NCBI GenBank assembly: GCA_009801085.1
Contig: VNWV01000026.1
Coordinates: 1-64,000 of the forward strand
Origin: Lasiodiplodia sp. COLG20
Lineage: Eukaryota > Ascomycota > Dothideomycetes > Botryosphaeriales > Botryosphaeriaceae
DNA: 64,000 bases
Direction: 5' to 3'
Positions 12,779 to 23,690 of the stretch are shown here, piece after piece. The translations under genes were made by a program, and so were the position numbers. Position 1 is the first letter of the stretch. Each line of letters starts with the position of its first letter. A model generated the notes under the pieces. The model ran no database searches, was not told the DNA's origin, and saw only the letters and a list, made by a program, of their open reading frames with translations.

Positions 12779-13765
12779 CGTAGTCGTCGGTGACATATGG
12801 CGTGCGTTATGAATAATTCCTCAACGAACTCGTACGTGTAGTAGAGAGCTGCGGTTATTACTTATTACCGCGGTAAAAAATGTTGAAAGGGAATGGGGGC
12901 CGTGTGATAGTAAAAGAATCTTGGATCATCGCTCCCCAACAAGGTATATGTTAAACGGCAAAGCTATTACAAGGCAGAGTAAGCTTAAAGAAATGCACTC
13001 TATATGCATCTAGTGAGTATCTCTCGCAAGGGCGGTGGAGCGCCCGATCTTGGAATATATATACTGGAAGCCTTGATTGGTGATTATTCTGAGGTAAACG
13101 TTGACGGGCTCTGCGAAATCTTGGAAATTCATTTTTGGCGAGACTATTACAGCCAAACACATTGCATTAGACGTATGACTACCTGAACATGGAATACTTT
13201 TGTTGGTCTGAAAGGTTGCTCACAGTAACGGTTGCTAAGACCTTTACTGTTGTTATTATATGATTGCGTGTGTTTGGACCTATTATTCAAGGTTATCAGT
13301 TAGTGGAAAGCCTCCCCTTGCATCCCGAACCTTCTAAATTGCGAAAACACACTTCTGGAAGCGAATGACCGGTTTCCGTTTCAAACTTTTCTACAGTGCA
13401 TCCCAACACGGCTACAGGGAACTACAAAATAGACGCCATCCCAACAGATCTGACTTGGATTTGAGGGTTGTTGAGGTCGGATCAGGCAGCAGCACTTGAC
13501 CGTGACGAGTCACCCATGTCTAGCATGACTGGAAGCCAGGGCGCCTCGCCTCCCGTGATGTTCACTGTCTTACCCCATAATCCACGGTATCAGTCGATGT
13601 TAGCCTTTATGCCCTGCAACGTGACGTGGTTTCCGTTCGATGTCCTGGGAGATCATGATGGCGGTGACGCAAATGAGAAGTGATTATATAAATGCGTCGC
13701 TGCTACGGTTTGGGCAGAGCGCTGTAGCACCCTTTCAGATATTTCTCGAGACTTCCACAGTAAAG
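12779..13765. other. Intergenic, AT-rich in part
   Basis: The region holds the 3' flank of the RdRP-helicase gene and the upstream region of the cysteine-rich protein. About 12830-13330 is visibly AT-rich. Short frames (12951-13160, 13004-13186, 13468-13683) show no domains. Confidence 0.5.
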
Positions 13766-14152
13766 ATGCGATTTTATATCATCACCCTTTTCGTTCTCCT
13801 TGCAACCTTCGATGTTGTTGCGGGCAGACGCAGACACGACCACTGCAGGGGCGGCGAACGGTGGTGTGGGGTACGTGGAATTGCCGTACTATACCTCCTG
13901 CAAGCAAGACTCTGATACTCTGATCGGCTAGAAATGCAATGGTTACAGTTGCAGATATCCTTCCTGGCTGTGGTACGAGAATGCGAAGTGTTGTTCAGGG
14001 ACTTCAGTAAGTGCCTACATTTAAAGTGACAGTTTGTGGATATGATTTAACATCGTGTACAGTGCATTGGCAGTGGTGGCGGGGATGGCAAGTATTGCGC
14101 GTCTAATAAACCTAAGGCAGGCGATTGTTATCAATGCCCTGTGGTTGCATAA
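13766..14152 (+). CDS. Small secreted cysteine-rich protein (effector or antimicrobial-like)
   Basis: Predicted 89 aa from three short exons: 13766-13870 (35 codons), 13932-14006 (25 codons) and 14063-14152 (29 codons plus TAA). Introns are 61 and 56 bp, with GTACGT and GTAAGT donors, and both are phase 0. Residues 1-20 form a clear signal peptide (MRFYIITLFVLLATFDVVAG). The mature part has 10 cysteines in under 70 residues, including one CC pair, plus many Gly, Tyr and Trp. Ten cysteines allow five disulfides, as in many fungal apoplastic effectors and antifungal peptides. I recognise no named family. All three frames remain open and cysteine-rich only when both introns are removed, which supports the model. 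No transcript evidence is available here. Confidence 0.72.
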
Positions 14153-14264
14153 GTGTAGAGATACTCCAGGCTGTCTCTTCTATTTCATCTACACTTAATC
14201 TCGGCCCATAGTCCGCCTGCACTCCTTTCAATTCGAACTACGAAGTTACTTCAGACCCATTGGC

Positions 14265-15672
14265 TCACTGAGTCTTCTCCCGATCATACCTCTGCTTTTC
14301 CATCTCATCAACCAAACCCTCAAACAACTCATCCATATCCCCCCTCAGCTGCTCCTCATCCACGCCCAGCACCCTCCTCCCCTCAACCACAATCCTCCCA
14401 TCCACAATAACCGTTTCCACAGCCGTCCCATTGCACCCGAAAACAAGATGACTCTCCAACATCTTCCTCCGCTCCCTCTTCTCTCTCAGGAGCGGCGTGA
14501 ACATCATATCCTTCCTCAAATCCACCACAATCACATCCGCCTTCCGTCCCTTCTCCAGCACCCCGGCATCCACGCCAAGCGCCCTCGCCCCATTCCCCGT
14601 CGCCATCCTCAGTACCTCCCCCGCCTGCCCCACCGCCGCATCCCTCCCCTCCACCTTCCTCACATAACTCCCAATCTTCATACTCTCAAACAAATCCGTC
14701 GAATTATGGCACTCGCACGCATCCACCCCCACCCCCACATTCACCCCCGCAGCGACCATCTCCCCCACCCGCGCCACCCCATTCCCCAGCTTCGCATTCG
14801 ACCCAGGATTCCAACTCACATGCGTCCCCGTCGCGGCCAAGATCGCGATGTCGCTGTCGGACAAATGCACGCAATGCGCCGCCACCGTCTGCGGCCCCAG
14901 CAACCCCGCATCGCGCGCGACCTCCACCGGCGTGCGTCCCCCGCTGTACCGCGTCGCCGTGTCCGCGACCTCGGACACCGACTCGCACAGATGCACATGC
15001 ACCCCCGTCCCCAACTCCCTCGCCGCCTTTCCTATCTCCCTCAGCAACGCCTCGTCCGCCAGCGGCAGCCACTCGACGCCCATCCACACCCTCACCCGTC
15101 CACCGGACGCGCTCTCGTCGACAGCATGGTACGCGGCGACGTTGTCGGCGAGCGTGTCGAGGCGGTGCGCGGGCAGGGCGATGTCGTTGGCGAGCACGGC
15201 GCGGATGCCGGTCGTGTGCGCGGCCGCGGCGAGGGACGGGACGAAGCGGTACATGTCGTTGACGGTGGTGGTGCCGGATTTGAGGGCGGTGGTGTAGGAG
15301 TGCAGGGCAGCAGTGAGGGCGGTGTGTGGGGTTAGCGCGCGGATGGAGGGGTACCAGACGGTGTCGAGGTATTCCCAGAGGGGGAGGGTGTCGTTGTAGC
15401 CCTGGGTGGGTGAGCGAGGGGTTGGGGGAGGGGGAGGTGAAGGGGGGTACCTTGGCGACGCTGGTGTGGAAGTGGAGGTCGACGAGGCCGGGCATGACGA
15501 GTTTGTCGGTGCCGTCGATGGTGGTGGTGGGGATGGAGGAGGTGAGCTCTTTTTCGCCCTCGAACATGTCGATGATGCGGTCGTCTTGGATGACCAGGGT
15601 GGCTGGATACAGGAACGTGTCTTTGTCATCCAGAGTCAGGATGGAGCAGTTGCGGATGATGATCCTCGACAT
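14265..15672 (-). CDS. Metal-dependent amidohydrolase / deaminase (ATZ/TRZ, SAH-deaminase-like)
   Basis: Predicted 452 aa from two exons, 15451-15672 and 14265-15401, with a 49-bp intron. The metal ligands of subtype-III amidohydrolases are visible: HxH in VDLHFHTS (67 and 69), H in GVHVHLCES (209/211), H in AAHCVHLS (250 or 253) and D in GVDACECHNS (301). The HCVHLS and VSWNPGSNAKLGNG segments match S-adenosylhomocysteine / methylthioadenosine deaminases and chlorohydrolase-like enzymes. It probably deaminates or dechlorinates a small N-heterocycle in the cytosol; the substrate is not predictable. An in-frame upstream extension to 15855 exists but lacks family similarity, so the ATG at 15672 is preferred. 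Confidence 0.88.
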
Positions 15673-16441
15673 GGTTGCGCGTTTGGTAAAGCTTTGGGGA
15701 AGTAAGTAGGAGCTGTGCGATGGTACTATCCGATGTAAATGATTGTGGTGGGATGGAACTTGGTCTTTAATCACAGAGATTTCCGTACCGTACAGATTGG
15801 ACGTGCTCGTAAATTTCCGCTTTGGGTTAGGAAAACGCAGGAGTGGGGAGGCCAAGTGACTTCTCGTTTAGACGACATGGGCCGTGGGGAGTGCGACCAG
15901 GGTCAGTCCGCCTAACGCGCGATGGCTGTTTGTTGAAGATGCTGTGGAACTTATTGCTGACGACGCTGACAATTGGGTGGGGGCGCGTTGAGGTGATGTG
16001 GGGAACCGGTGCTTGTCTCCGGGTGTGCTCGGCGTGCGGGGGTTCTGATTGGCTGGTTAACGTGGGTGATCTTATAAGAGTCGATTGTTTATGTCTCAAT
16101 GGCCGAAAGTGCTGTTTTCTGTTCGATTACGAGATTTCTTGTTCTTTCATCGATATTCCAGCCTTGCGCAGCCCTCCACGCCCAACGCAACCAGTGTCGT
16201 GTGGCCTGTCAATGACTTCATTGGACGATCGTTATCCGAATTGCGCCTTGCGCTGCAGCCACGACCTCTTGCAGCGCTCAGCCCCGCACACTTTCTGACG
16301 TCTCGTGAGTCTGCTTCGGCTGCCTACAAGGCTGCACGTTTCAGCCTTCTCTATTCAAATACTCCCTCTTCCTCAACACCACCTCACTTCAACTGCATCA
16401 TCACTCCCTCCGACTCGAGTTTTCCCGAAAACACCATCAAG
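15673..16441. other. Divergent intergenic region between amidohydrolase and HET gene
   Basis: This region carries the promoters of two divergently transcribed genes. The 16350-16440 segment is pyrimidine-rich, as often seen just before fungal start codons. The frame of the HET gene stays open upstream to 16085, but the extension has no domain similarity. Confidence 0.5.
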
Positions 16442-18313
16442 ATGCAGCGCTGTGCTCACTGCGGGCACTTTGGCCGCCGCAGCACGCATTGCTCGCCTCG
16501 AAAAAAGAAATCGCGCCCGAAAGCCCCGCGACCGCGTCAGCGCGCCGACAAAAACAACCGGAAAAGAGGGATACTCCCAACTGAGTGCTTTATCCCTGTC
16601 GGTACACCTCGCTATTCTCACACGCCATTCGATGACACGCGTTGCATTCGCCTTCTCGTTTTGCTCCCTGGAGACAAGTGGGAGCCCGTCCGTTGCGAAC
16701 TCGTCGTCCGGCCGCTCGACAATGCGCATTATGAGGCCATCTCATATGCTTGGGGCCCCAAGGAAGAGAAAGGCGACATCCTGTGTCATGATCAACGACT
16801 GAAAGTCCCCTGGAATCTGGAACACGGCCTAAGGAAATTTCGCCGGCTTAGGAAGAAACGAGTCCTCTGGGCTGACTCGGTGTGTATCAACCAAGATGAC
16901 AAGGCAGAACGAGGCCACCAAGTCCAGAACATGTCAAGGATCTATGAAAATACCAAAAGAGTCCTTGTCTGGTTGGGCTTTCACGAATATTCCAATCCCA
17001 GCGCTTTATTTGAATTCATCAGAGCACTGGGACCTTTACCACCACCGGATTATCAGTCCGTGGGCTACATCAAACACCAGATCAAAGTGTATGGCTGGAA
17101 ACACTGGCAAACTTTTAATAGCCTCGATCATACAGGCTGGTTTCGACGTCTGTGGGTCATCCAGGAGATTTGTCTTGCACCCAGTGCTATCGTACATTGC
17201 GGTCCAGCGTCCTTGGATTGGAACCTTTTTGCGTCCTTTTGCGACTACATGTTCTACTATCTGGATGAGATCAATATTGCCTATAAGCTTTCCATCGTGA
17301 GCATGGTATTACGAATTCATGGTTTGAAGTTCCAAGACAGTGGCCGAGACATTCCTTCGATCCTTAACGTCGGTCGAGTAAAGCAGTGCGCAGACCCCAG
17401 AGATCATATCTATGCCTTTCTTGGGCATAAGGCGTGCCTGGAGACAATCTCGAATCCCGATTCAGAGCTATTCCTCCCTGTAGACTACTCAATCTCCCAT
17501 AAGGATCTTTACACGTCAGTTGCAATCCGGATACTCCAGGCTGAGAATCTTTCTTCCCTCCATATTATCAACTTCGTCAGTCATAATCCATCCAGCATTC
17601 AGGACCGTACCATCAGCTCCTGGGTTCCGCGATGGGACATTTACGGGTCACTCCCTTTTGTTTACTATCCAACTGAAGATGAATATAAGACGCACGGGCA
17701 GACTGCGGTAGAGGCTTCCTTAAATGGAAGTTGCTTAAACGTTGCGGGGTTTACCTTTGACTCAGTCGTATGGGCGTCCGATACTATCGAATACGGCAAC
17801 GATCCCTTTAACGGACTAGACGCCTCAAACCAACACCCGTTCGTGCAAGTTTGGAATCATGCTCGAAATATAGAGGGAAGGAGTTCAAATGATATATTTG
17901 AAATTTTATGTACCATGATAAGCAACAAAAATAAAGGATCGAAAGATGAGGAGCGATTTGTGAGTGGCGCGGTGGCATACGCTTACTCCATGGGGCTAGA
18001 TGTCTCAGGAATGGAACATTTGGTCGCCTTCGAAGCCATACCATACTTCTTCAGCGAAATGAGTAGAGGTCATCGGTATTTTTTTACTTCACGTGGTTGG
18101 GTTGGACTGGGTCCGAGAACTACTCTGCTTGGAGATGATGTTTGCATTTTCTTTGGCGCTCCGACCCCATTCGTTGTCCGGCAGCTTCCATCGGCCGGCG
18201 AGACTCTTTACCGACTGTGTGGCCCATGCGATATTCCCGGTATCATGCAAGGAGAAGCGATCAAAATGTTTGAACGAGGAGCGTTTGATAGGACAACTTT
18301 CAACTTGATCTGA
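16442..18313 (+). CDS. HET-domain protein
   Basis: Single-exon frame of 623 aa from ATG 16442. The first 55 residues are Cys/His- and then Lys/Arg-rich (CAHCGHFG, then basic). The HET domain (PF06985) spans about residues 95-250, with YEAISYAWG, VLWADSVCINQDD, the IY..TKRVLVWLG block and RRLWVIQEICLA. The C-terminal part has the usual DPRDHIYAFLG and late G-rich region of HET proteins. HET domains trigger cell death in vegetative incompatibility; many paralogues have no known partner. A longer start at 16085 would add residues without similarity and is less likely. No damage is seen. Confidence 0.88.
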   Translation: MQRCAHCGHFGRRSTHCSPRKKKSRPKAPRPRQRADKNNRKRGILPTECFIPVGTPRYSHTPFDDTRCIRLLVLLPGDKWEPVRCELVVRPLDNAHYEAISYAWGPKEEKGDILCHDQRLKVPWNLEHGLRKFRRLRKKRVLWADSVCINQDDKAERGHQVQNMSRIYENTKRVLVWLGFHEYSNPSALFEFIRALGPLPPPDYQSVGYIKHQIKVYGWKHWQTFNSLDHTGWFRRLWVIQEICLAPSAIVHCGPASLDWNLFASFCDYMFYYLDEINIAYKLSIVSMVLRIHGLKFQDSGRDIPSILNVGRVKQCADPRDHIYAFLGHKACLETISNPDSELFLPVDYSISHKDLYTSVAIRILQAENLSSLHIINFVSHNPSSIQDRTISSWVPRWDIYGSLPFVYYPTEDEYKTHGQTAVEASLNGSCLNVAGFTFDSVVWASDTIEYGNDPFNGLDASNQHPFVQVWNHARNIEGRSSNDIFEILCTMISNKNKGSKDEERFVSGAVAYAYSMGLDVSGMEHLVAFEAIPYFFSEMSRGHRYFFTSRGWVGLGPRTTLLGDDVCIFFGAPTPFVVRQLPSAGETLYRLCGPCDIPGIMQGEAIKMFERGAFDRTTFNLI

Positions 18314-18366
18314 TTCGATAGCAATAGGATGGATAGTCCACCCTCTTCAAGACCTTGTTCAGTACA

Positions 18367-20117
18367 TTATCTACTCCCTCCCCCATGCCCATTCACCCCA
18401 CCCCCCTCCCCCATCAGCCTCACCTGCCACGGCAACGGCCTCTCCGCCGCCCTCGCCGGCCCCACACTCCCACCCACCTTCCTCCTCTCCCCCCACTCCT
18501 CCAACTCCGTCCCATCAACCCAATTCCCATGCAACCCCAACTTCAGCTTAAACGGCAACTTTATCACCGCCACCGGCCCCTTCGCCAAATCCCTCGCATC
18601 CAAAATCACCACATCATTCCTCAACACATCCAAATGATTCTTCAACGCAATCAAATACCCATCCCCCTCCTCCGTACTCCCCCTCCTCGGAATAAACGCC
18701 GGCTCCTGCCACGTCGCCGTCGGCCCCGCCCACACCACATCCTGCGTCCTCCCCTCCCACGTAAAATGGCCCAAAACATTAAACAAACCCCCCGCCGGCG
18801 GCCCACATTTCGCCGCGTCATAGAACCGCGACCCGTCCACCTGCGCCTGCCAGAAGTGGTTGTACGGCTTCGTCACGAGGCGGTCGTCGATGCGCGAGAA
18901 CTCGCCGTTGATCTGGAAGATGGAGGATGGCGTGACGCGGTCGCCGGACTTGTGGGTTTTGGGGTCGAAGACCCAGCGGTAGGTGGGGCTGGAGAGCTTG
19001 TTGCGCTTGGCGAGGTTGTGGGAGGCTGGGTCGACGTTGTCCGGCGGGAAGAAGAAGAAGACGTTGCCGTCGGCGACGGTGAGGTCGAAGACGATGTGGC
19101 CCGAGGCGTCTTCGTAGCAGCCGGCGACGTGGCCGTGGAAGGCTGCGGGCGGGGAAGGTCAGCGAGGCACGGACAGAAGGAAGAAGGGGAAGGTAGCATA
19201 CCGTTGTCGGCTCTGAGCCAGATGATGTCCTCGGGCTTGCCGCCGCGGCGCGGGACGATGCCGTACAACTGGTCCTCGTCGGGGTCCCAGGCCCAGTGGT
19301 TGCCGCCGCGCTTGAGGCGGTCGAGCGAGCACTTCATCGGCGTCATGGGGAGGACGACGTAGTTCTCGCTGAGACCGCAGTCGTGGATCATGCCGCAGAA
19401 GGGCGCCTTGTACCAGCACTCCTCCGTCTTCTTGCCGTCCTTGTCGATGGTGTAGACGACGATGTCGCACGAGCCGTCGTTGCCGTCGCCGCCGGCCTCG
19501 TAGCCGAAGCACACCATCTCGCCCGTGTCCGGGTCGAACTTCGGGTGCGCGGTGAAGGTGGGCGAGAGGACCTGCCCGTCGAAGTCGTAGCGGCCGATTG
19601 TTTCGAGCGTCACCGGGTCCATGGCGAAGGGGGGTCCGTCTTCTTTGGTGGCGAGCAGGACGCCGCGCCAGAAGACGATGTTGGTGTTGGAGGCGGTGCG
19701 GATGACGCCTTTGACGCTCTCGTTGTCGGTGAATTTGTTGCGGTAGCGACCGAAGAGGCTCTTTTGCGCGGCTCTTTCGTGGTTGAAGCGATCGGTGCGC
19801 ACGTAGCGGTGTTTGAAGTGTGCGTGGCCATTCTGGATCCGGATCGCTGTCACGGCGCCGTCTCCGTTGAAGTGGATGTCGTCTTCGAATAGCGGTGGGA
19901 ACTGATGATCCGGTTGAATGCGGTAGAAGGTACCGTCGATATCCTTCGGGATCTCGCCTTCGAATTCAAGCTCGAAGATGTCGCCCTCAAAACGCGAGGG
20001 TTTGTTGAAACCGCTGAAAGCTACTGTTTCTGGGAACTTGACCTCTTCGCCGACTTTGACGCCGTTGACATAGGTGCGTTTCTCCACCTCCCCGGCGATT
20101 TCGTGAATATGCGCCAT
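18367..20117 (-). CDS. Carotenoid-oxygenase family dioxygenase (stilbene/apocarotenoid cleaving)
   Basis: Predicted 563 aa from two exons, 19202-20117 and 18367-19142, with a 59-bp intron. The four iron-binding histidines of the family are all placed: TAHPKFD (H191), MIHDCG (H245), FHGHVAG (H308 or 310) and LHGNW (H510). The N-terminal [17 protein letters not shown] segment is typical. The closest family type is the lignostilbene/resveratrol-cleaving branch, which splits an interphenyl double bond into two aldehydes. The neighbouring dihydroxybenzoate-type decarboxylase favours an aromatic substrate over a carotenoid; this is inference. Its promoter has the CGG-N10-CCG site at 20222-20241. 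No signal peptide is present. Confidence 0.9.
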
Positions 20118-20221
20118 AGTTGTCCTCCAGCCAGTGGTTAACGGGACATTCCAACTTACACAGCATCATCATGCACATAAAAGCGCGGTTCCAGGAGCAT
20201 CATCGGGATAGAACGCGATTG

Positions 20222-20241
20222 CTCGGGTGGATTGTCCCGAG
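20222..20241. promoter_or_regulatory. CGG-N10-CCG inverted repeat, dioxygenase promoter
   Basis: Perfect 6-bp inverted repeat CTCGGG ... CCCGAG with an 8-bp spacer containing TGGAT. It lies 105 bp upstream of the dioxygenase ATG. The geometry is that of a dimeric Zn2Cys6 protein site (CGG-N10-CCG). Near-identical sites sit before the next two genes. Confidence 0.6.
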
Positions 20242-20541
20242 TGCGGGGAGAGGGACACAGGAAGGTTTACCCCACAGTGAAAGGTGCCCCTCCATTCTCG
20301 ACGAGCAGGGGTCTCCCTTGCCCATCTGACCTCACCCTCGGATCTAAAAGGCAATTCTCGGCAAGTCAGGTTCGGCATTTGCTAAGGTTGCAGGCCCTCG
20401 CTTCCTCCCGCTGAACCTCGAAAGCTTGATCTGCGGCTCTGCACTGGGGACACGAGCCGCCCACTGCGCCGGAAGTCTATCTTCACAGCAGATTTCTGGA
20501 TCATATGAGGTCTACTAGAGTTGCTTGCTCTATCAAAGACA

Positions 20542-21731
20542 TTATTCTTCCAGTGGCAATTTAAAAAGCCTGATGGCATTTCTCCTCCCAACTGCCTCCT
20601 TCTCACTATCCCCCAGATCAATGGTCTTCCACCAGGCTTGTCCTTCTTCGATAGTGTCGTAGGGTGTATCTGCAAGAACTTAGATAGGAACAATACATGG
20701 AAGGTCTAACTCTCTTACCGATAGCATAGAGACACCTGTCCAGGCCAATCTCACGGATGCAAAACTTGAGACCGGCGGTATTGAAGTTTCCAGATGTCGT
20801 GATGTGCACATTGTGCTTGAAGTAGTACGTGTAGTCTTCTTTTGATGGCCGTGTCTTTCGCTTTTGAGGCTTGTTAAGCCAGTGGTCGGCCCGCCACAGG
20901 TTGAACGGAATACTTCAAAAGCCTGTGTTAGCCTGGCATATCTCTGATATATCTGAAAAGACTCACTTTTCACCCAAGTGGCCAGCAATGATCTGGACCT
21001 TGGGAAATCTGTCGAAGATGCCTTGGCGGAATGAGCGTCTATCTCTGAACCCAACAGGGATTCCTAAACTTACCGCTCGAGCAAACAGCATATATATGCC
21101 AACTCAAGTCCAGATGAAAGCTGCATCCGGCACCAAGCATCTGACTTCTCCCCTTGTATGCCCCGCTGACACCTTGGCCGGTCTTCAACTCCTCCAGTGG
21201 CGGATATCTCGGATGGAAGTAAATTGGAACATCCAGCTCCTGCACCGTCCTCCAGAAAACATCGTATTCCTCCGTATCGTAGTACTTCCTCCCAGTGCCG
21301 TCCTCGCCAGTCGACTGCCAATCATTCACCAGCCCACCAAACATCCCCAACTCTTTCACACACCTCCTCAGCTCCCCCGCTGCCTGCGCAGGGTCATGCA
21401 TCGAGACAGCCGCGAGAGCCCCAAAGCGCGTCGGATTCTTCTTTACCTCAATCGCAAGCCAGTCATTCGCCTCCCTCGCCACCTTCTCAGCCTCTTCCTT
21501 CACGTGTTCGCCCTGCGCGCCCGGGCTGGTCAGGCTGAGCAGCATGTACTCGACGCCCTCGGCGTCCATGGTCTGCAGGCGCTTGTCGTGGATGTCGGAC
21601 AGGCGCGCGCCGTGGGCTGCCACGCCGGCGGCTACGTCGGAGCCTGGGGCGAGGATGGGCTGCCATTGGGCGAGGGTGTGGTGTTGGGAGGGCGGGATGA
21701 CGGCTTCTTCGATTGCGATGGTGCCGCGCAT
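20542..21731 (-). CDS. Amidohydrolase-2 decarboxylase (2,3-dihydroxybenzoate / gamma-resorcylate type)
   Basis: Predicted 344 aa from four exons: 21074-21731, 20967-21021, 20719-20912 and 20542-20669. Introns are 52, 53 and 49 bp. The joins rebuild the family blocks [30 protein letters not shown] and HNVHITTSG. The N-terminal IAIEEAV, the VPIYFHPRYPP block and the GHLGE block supply the expected metal and substrate residues. Family enzymes remove CO2 non-oxidatively from ortho-hydroxylated benzoates, giving catechol or resorcinol. Its place next to a stilbene-type dioxygenase suggests stepwise breakdown of a resorcyl aromatic. The CGG-N10-CCG site at 21810-21829 lies 79 bp upstream of the start. 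Confidence 0.88.
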
Positions 21732-21809
21732 GTTGGGCTGTGATGGGTCGAGTGTGGGGGAGGGCTAAGGCAATGGTGTGGGTTATATCTTTGTTTGAAG
21801 GTAGGCTTG

Positions 21810-21829
21810 CTCGGTTGGATGAACCCGAG
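21810..21829. promoter_or_regulatory. CGG-N10-CCG inverted repeat, decarboxylase promoter
   Basis: Arms CTCGG and CCGAG flank a 10-bp spacer that begins TTGGAT. Sixteen of 20 positions equal the site at 20222-20241. It lies 79 bp upstream of the decarboxylase ATG, within a 366-bp intergenic region (21732-22097) that holds no gene. Confidence 0.62.
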
Positions 21830-22097
21830 GCTGAAGAGTGGAGGACTGGCGTGCATTGGGTTCTCTGTACTCTCGAGCTCCGCAATATGGAGTACATGGA
21901 GGTGTAGCATGCGGCGCAACACTGATCGATAGCACTATGCATGAGTGGAGGTGTGAGCATGCTGGCGCCTCTGGTCCTCGTAGCCAGGAACGCCGTGGCT
22001 CACGTGGGGCTCAATTGCGCCTTTCCCTTCCAGCATTCAAATCTGTATACCTGAAACTAAAGTAACTCTCAACCCAGTTCCGATCTACGATCAAACT

Positions 22098-22950
22098 CTA
22101 ACGATCCTTCAACGACAACGCGGGCTCCGATGTACTCACATCCTTCCCAAACTCAGGCGCCCTCAAATCATCCTCCTCAACCTGCAGCCCCGTCACCGGG
22201 TGCGGATAATGAAACGGAATACACCTCGTATCGGGCCACAACAATTTCTGCTCGACCAACTCATCCGGTCCCAACGGATCCTCCTCCACCGTCTTCTCCG
22301 CAAACGGCACATAATTCGGCTACGTCAACGCCCACCCATCCTGATGCTCACCATGCCAAAACGCAAAGTACCTATACTTCCAGATCTTCCACACCCCATC
22401 CTCCTTAATATACTCATTCTCGTACACCCCGCCCTCCCACCACTGCCGCGGCTGCCCCGCCGCATTGTACCCCCGCGGATGCGCGTCCGCGACCGACGTG
22501 TGCACGCCCGCGCTCATCAGCGCGCGCCACCGGCCCCACGCGTGGTCGCCCGATGGCGAGACGTCGATGATGTCCTGCATCATGGCGTGGTCGAGCAGGA
22601 AGCCGTGGACGGGCCCGTTGCGCCCGGCGACGAAGTTGGTCTGGAAGCGGCCCGTGTAGAGCCGTCGCACGCCGGCTTTGCCGCGGTAGCGGCCGCCGAG
22701 GAACTCGACGATGGTGTCGGGGTGGTCGGCGAAGAGGTCGACGACTTGCTTGTACAGGCACTTGTCGAGGTAGTAGCCGTATTTGTGGTGGAGCTTGCGG
22801 ACTTCGGCTTCGTCTGTGCGGTTGTGGCGTGTTAGCGTCCCGTCTTGTGGTGGTTGGGCTGGGTGTGGGGATGGTACCTTGAACCTTGTTCAGCCGCTTG
22901 GTGAGGTCGTTGACCTGCGCTTGCAGCTTCGCTACTTGATCTTCGGCCAT
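22098..22950 (-). pseudogene. SnoaL-like domain protein with internal TAG
   Basis: Two exons, 22878-22950 and 22098-22813, with a 64-bp intron. The product starts with a short coiled coil (AEDQVAKLQAQVNDLTKRL) followed by a SnoaL_4-type alpha+beta fold (KYGYYLDKCLYKQVVDLFADH ... KIWKYRYFAFW). An in-frame TAG at 22320-22322 follows GWALT. The same frame continues for 73 more codons (PNYVPFAEKTVEEDPLGPDEL and on) to a natural stop. Translation would stop after 188 aa, losing about 73 residues. Family members have a Lys or similar residue at the stop position, from memory of the family. It may be a recent nonsense mutation, a sequencing error, or readthrough; no intron fits. SnoaL-like proteins act as small isomerases, dehydratases or hydrolases. 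It is adjacent to the aromatic enzymes and shares their promoter site. Confidence 0.75.
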
Positions 22951-23690
22951 GATTGGAAATAATTTGTCAGGGACGGCCCGTTGCTGAGGGGGGAGCCGTT
23001 GGCCGGGGGTCCGAGCCGCTTTATGCCGGGCATGGTGTCGGCTGGCAAATGGCGACGGGGTCGAGTCATTCCCCGCTCAGGGTGAGGGCGATTGCTGTGC
23101 AGTGAAGCTTGGGGAATGTGTTCGGGAGGATGATGCCGACGACTGGCGTCTGGGGTCCGTAGCGATGTTAGCTGCCCCACCCCCGCATTTTACCCTGCAG
23201 ATCTGCCGTGTGTTGATCAACATGCCGTGCGCACGCCGTTGACGAAATGGTGCTTTTTGATTTGCAAGCAGGAGAGGCTGACATGCCATCGTCGCCCTTT
23301 TGCTGACGGTTGAACAGTTGGAGGCCACCGCCGGCATGTTCGCGCAGGGATCAGCTGCAGCACACAAATACATGCTCAGGAAGCTTGCCGGAGGTACTAC
23401 TAGTAGTAGCATTCCCGTTGAGCTTAGAGAAAGAAGGTTGCCCATGCGCAGCCGTTCATTGAGTTGGCACTGACATACGATACTCTCATAATTTATTCTG
23501 AAACACGAAAAAGCAAATTCAGGTTTCAAAACACTCCAATTGCAAGAGGCGGAAGGGCGGATGAGCTGGTCAGTGCCGCGGATCAACACACGACCCCTGC
23601 ATAAGTTTCCCCGCATTATCAACCTCGCGATACCTCGCAATCTCCCTTTTTCCCACCTCCTTCCCCCTCGGAAGCATCGCATCTGCCGCC
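22951..23690. other. Divergent promoter region of SnoaL-like gene and regulator
   Basis: A 740-bp region between two divergent starts. It contains the third CGG-N10-CCG site at 23121-23140. The remaining sequence shows no supported gene, although several frames are open by chance. Confidence 0.5.
23121..23140. promoter_or_regulatory. CGG-N10-CCG inverted repeat, SnoaL/regulator divergent promoter
   Basis: TTCGG and CCGAC arms with a 10-bp spacer containing AGGAT. It shares TCGG, GGAT and CCGA at the same positions as the two sites before the neighbouring enzymes. It lies 171 bp upstream of the SnoaL-like ATG and 551 bp upstream of the regulator ATG. Confidence 0.52.

Noticed and set aside
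14448..15335. Long plus-strand frame opposite the amidohydrolase; similar antisense frames at 56392-57366 and 60806-61843.
   Set aside because: They mirror GC-rich coding exons, are Arg/Pro/His-rich and have no domain features.
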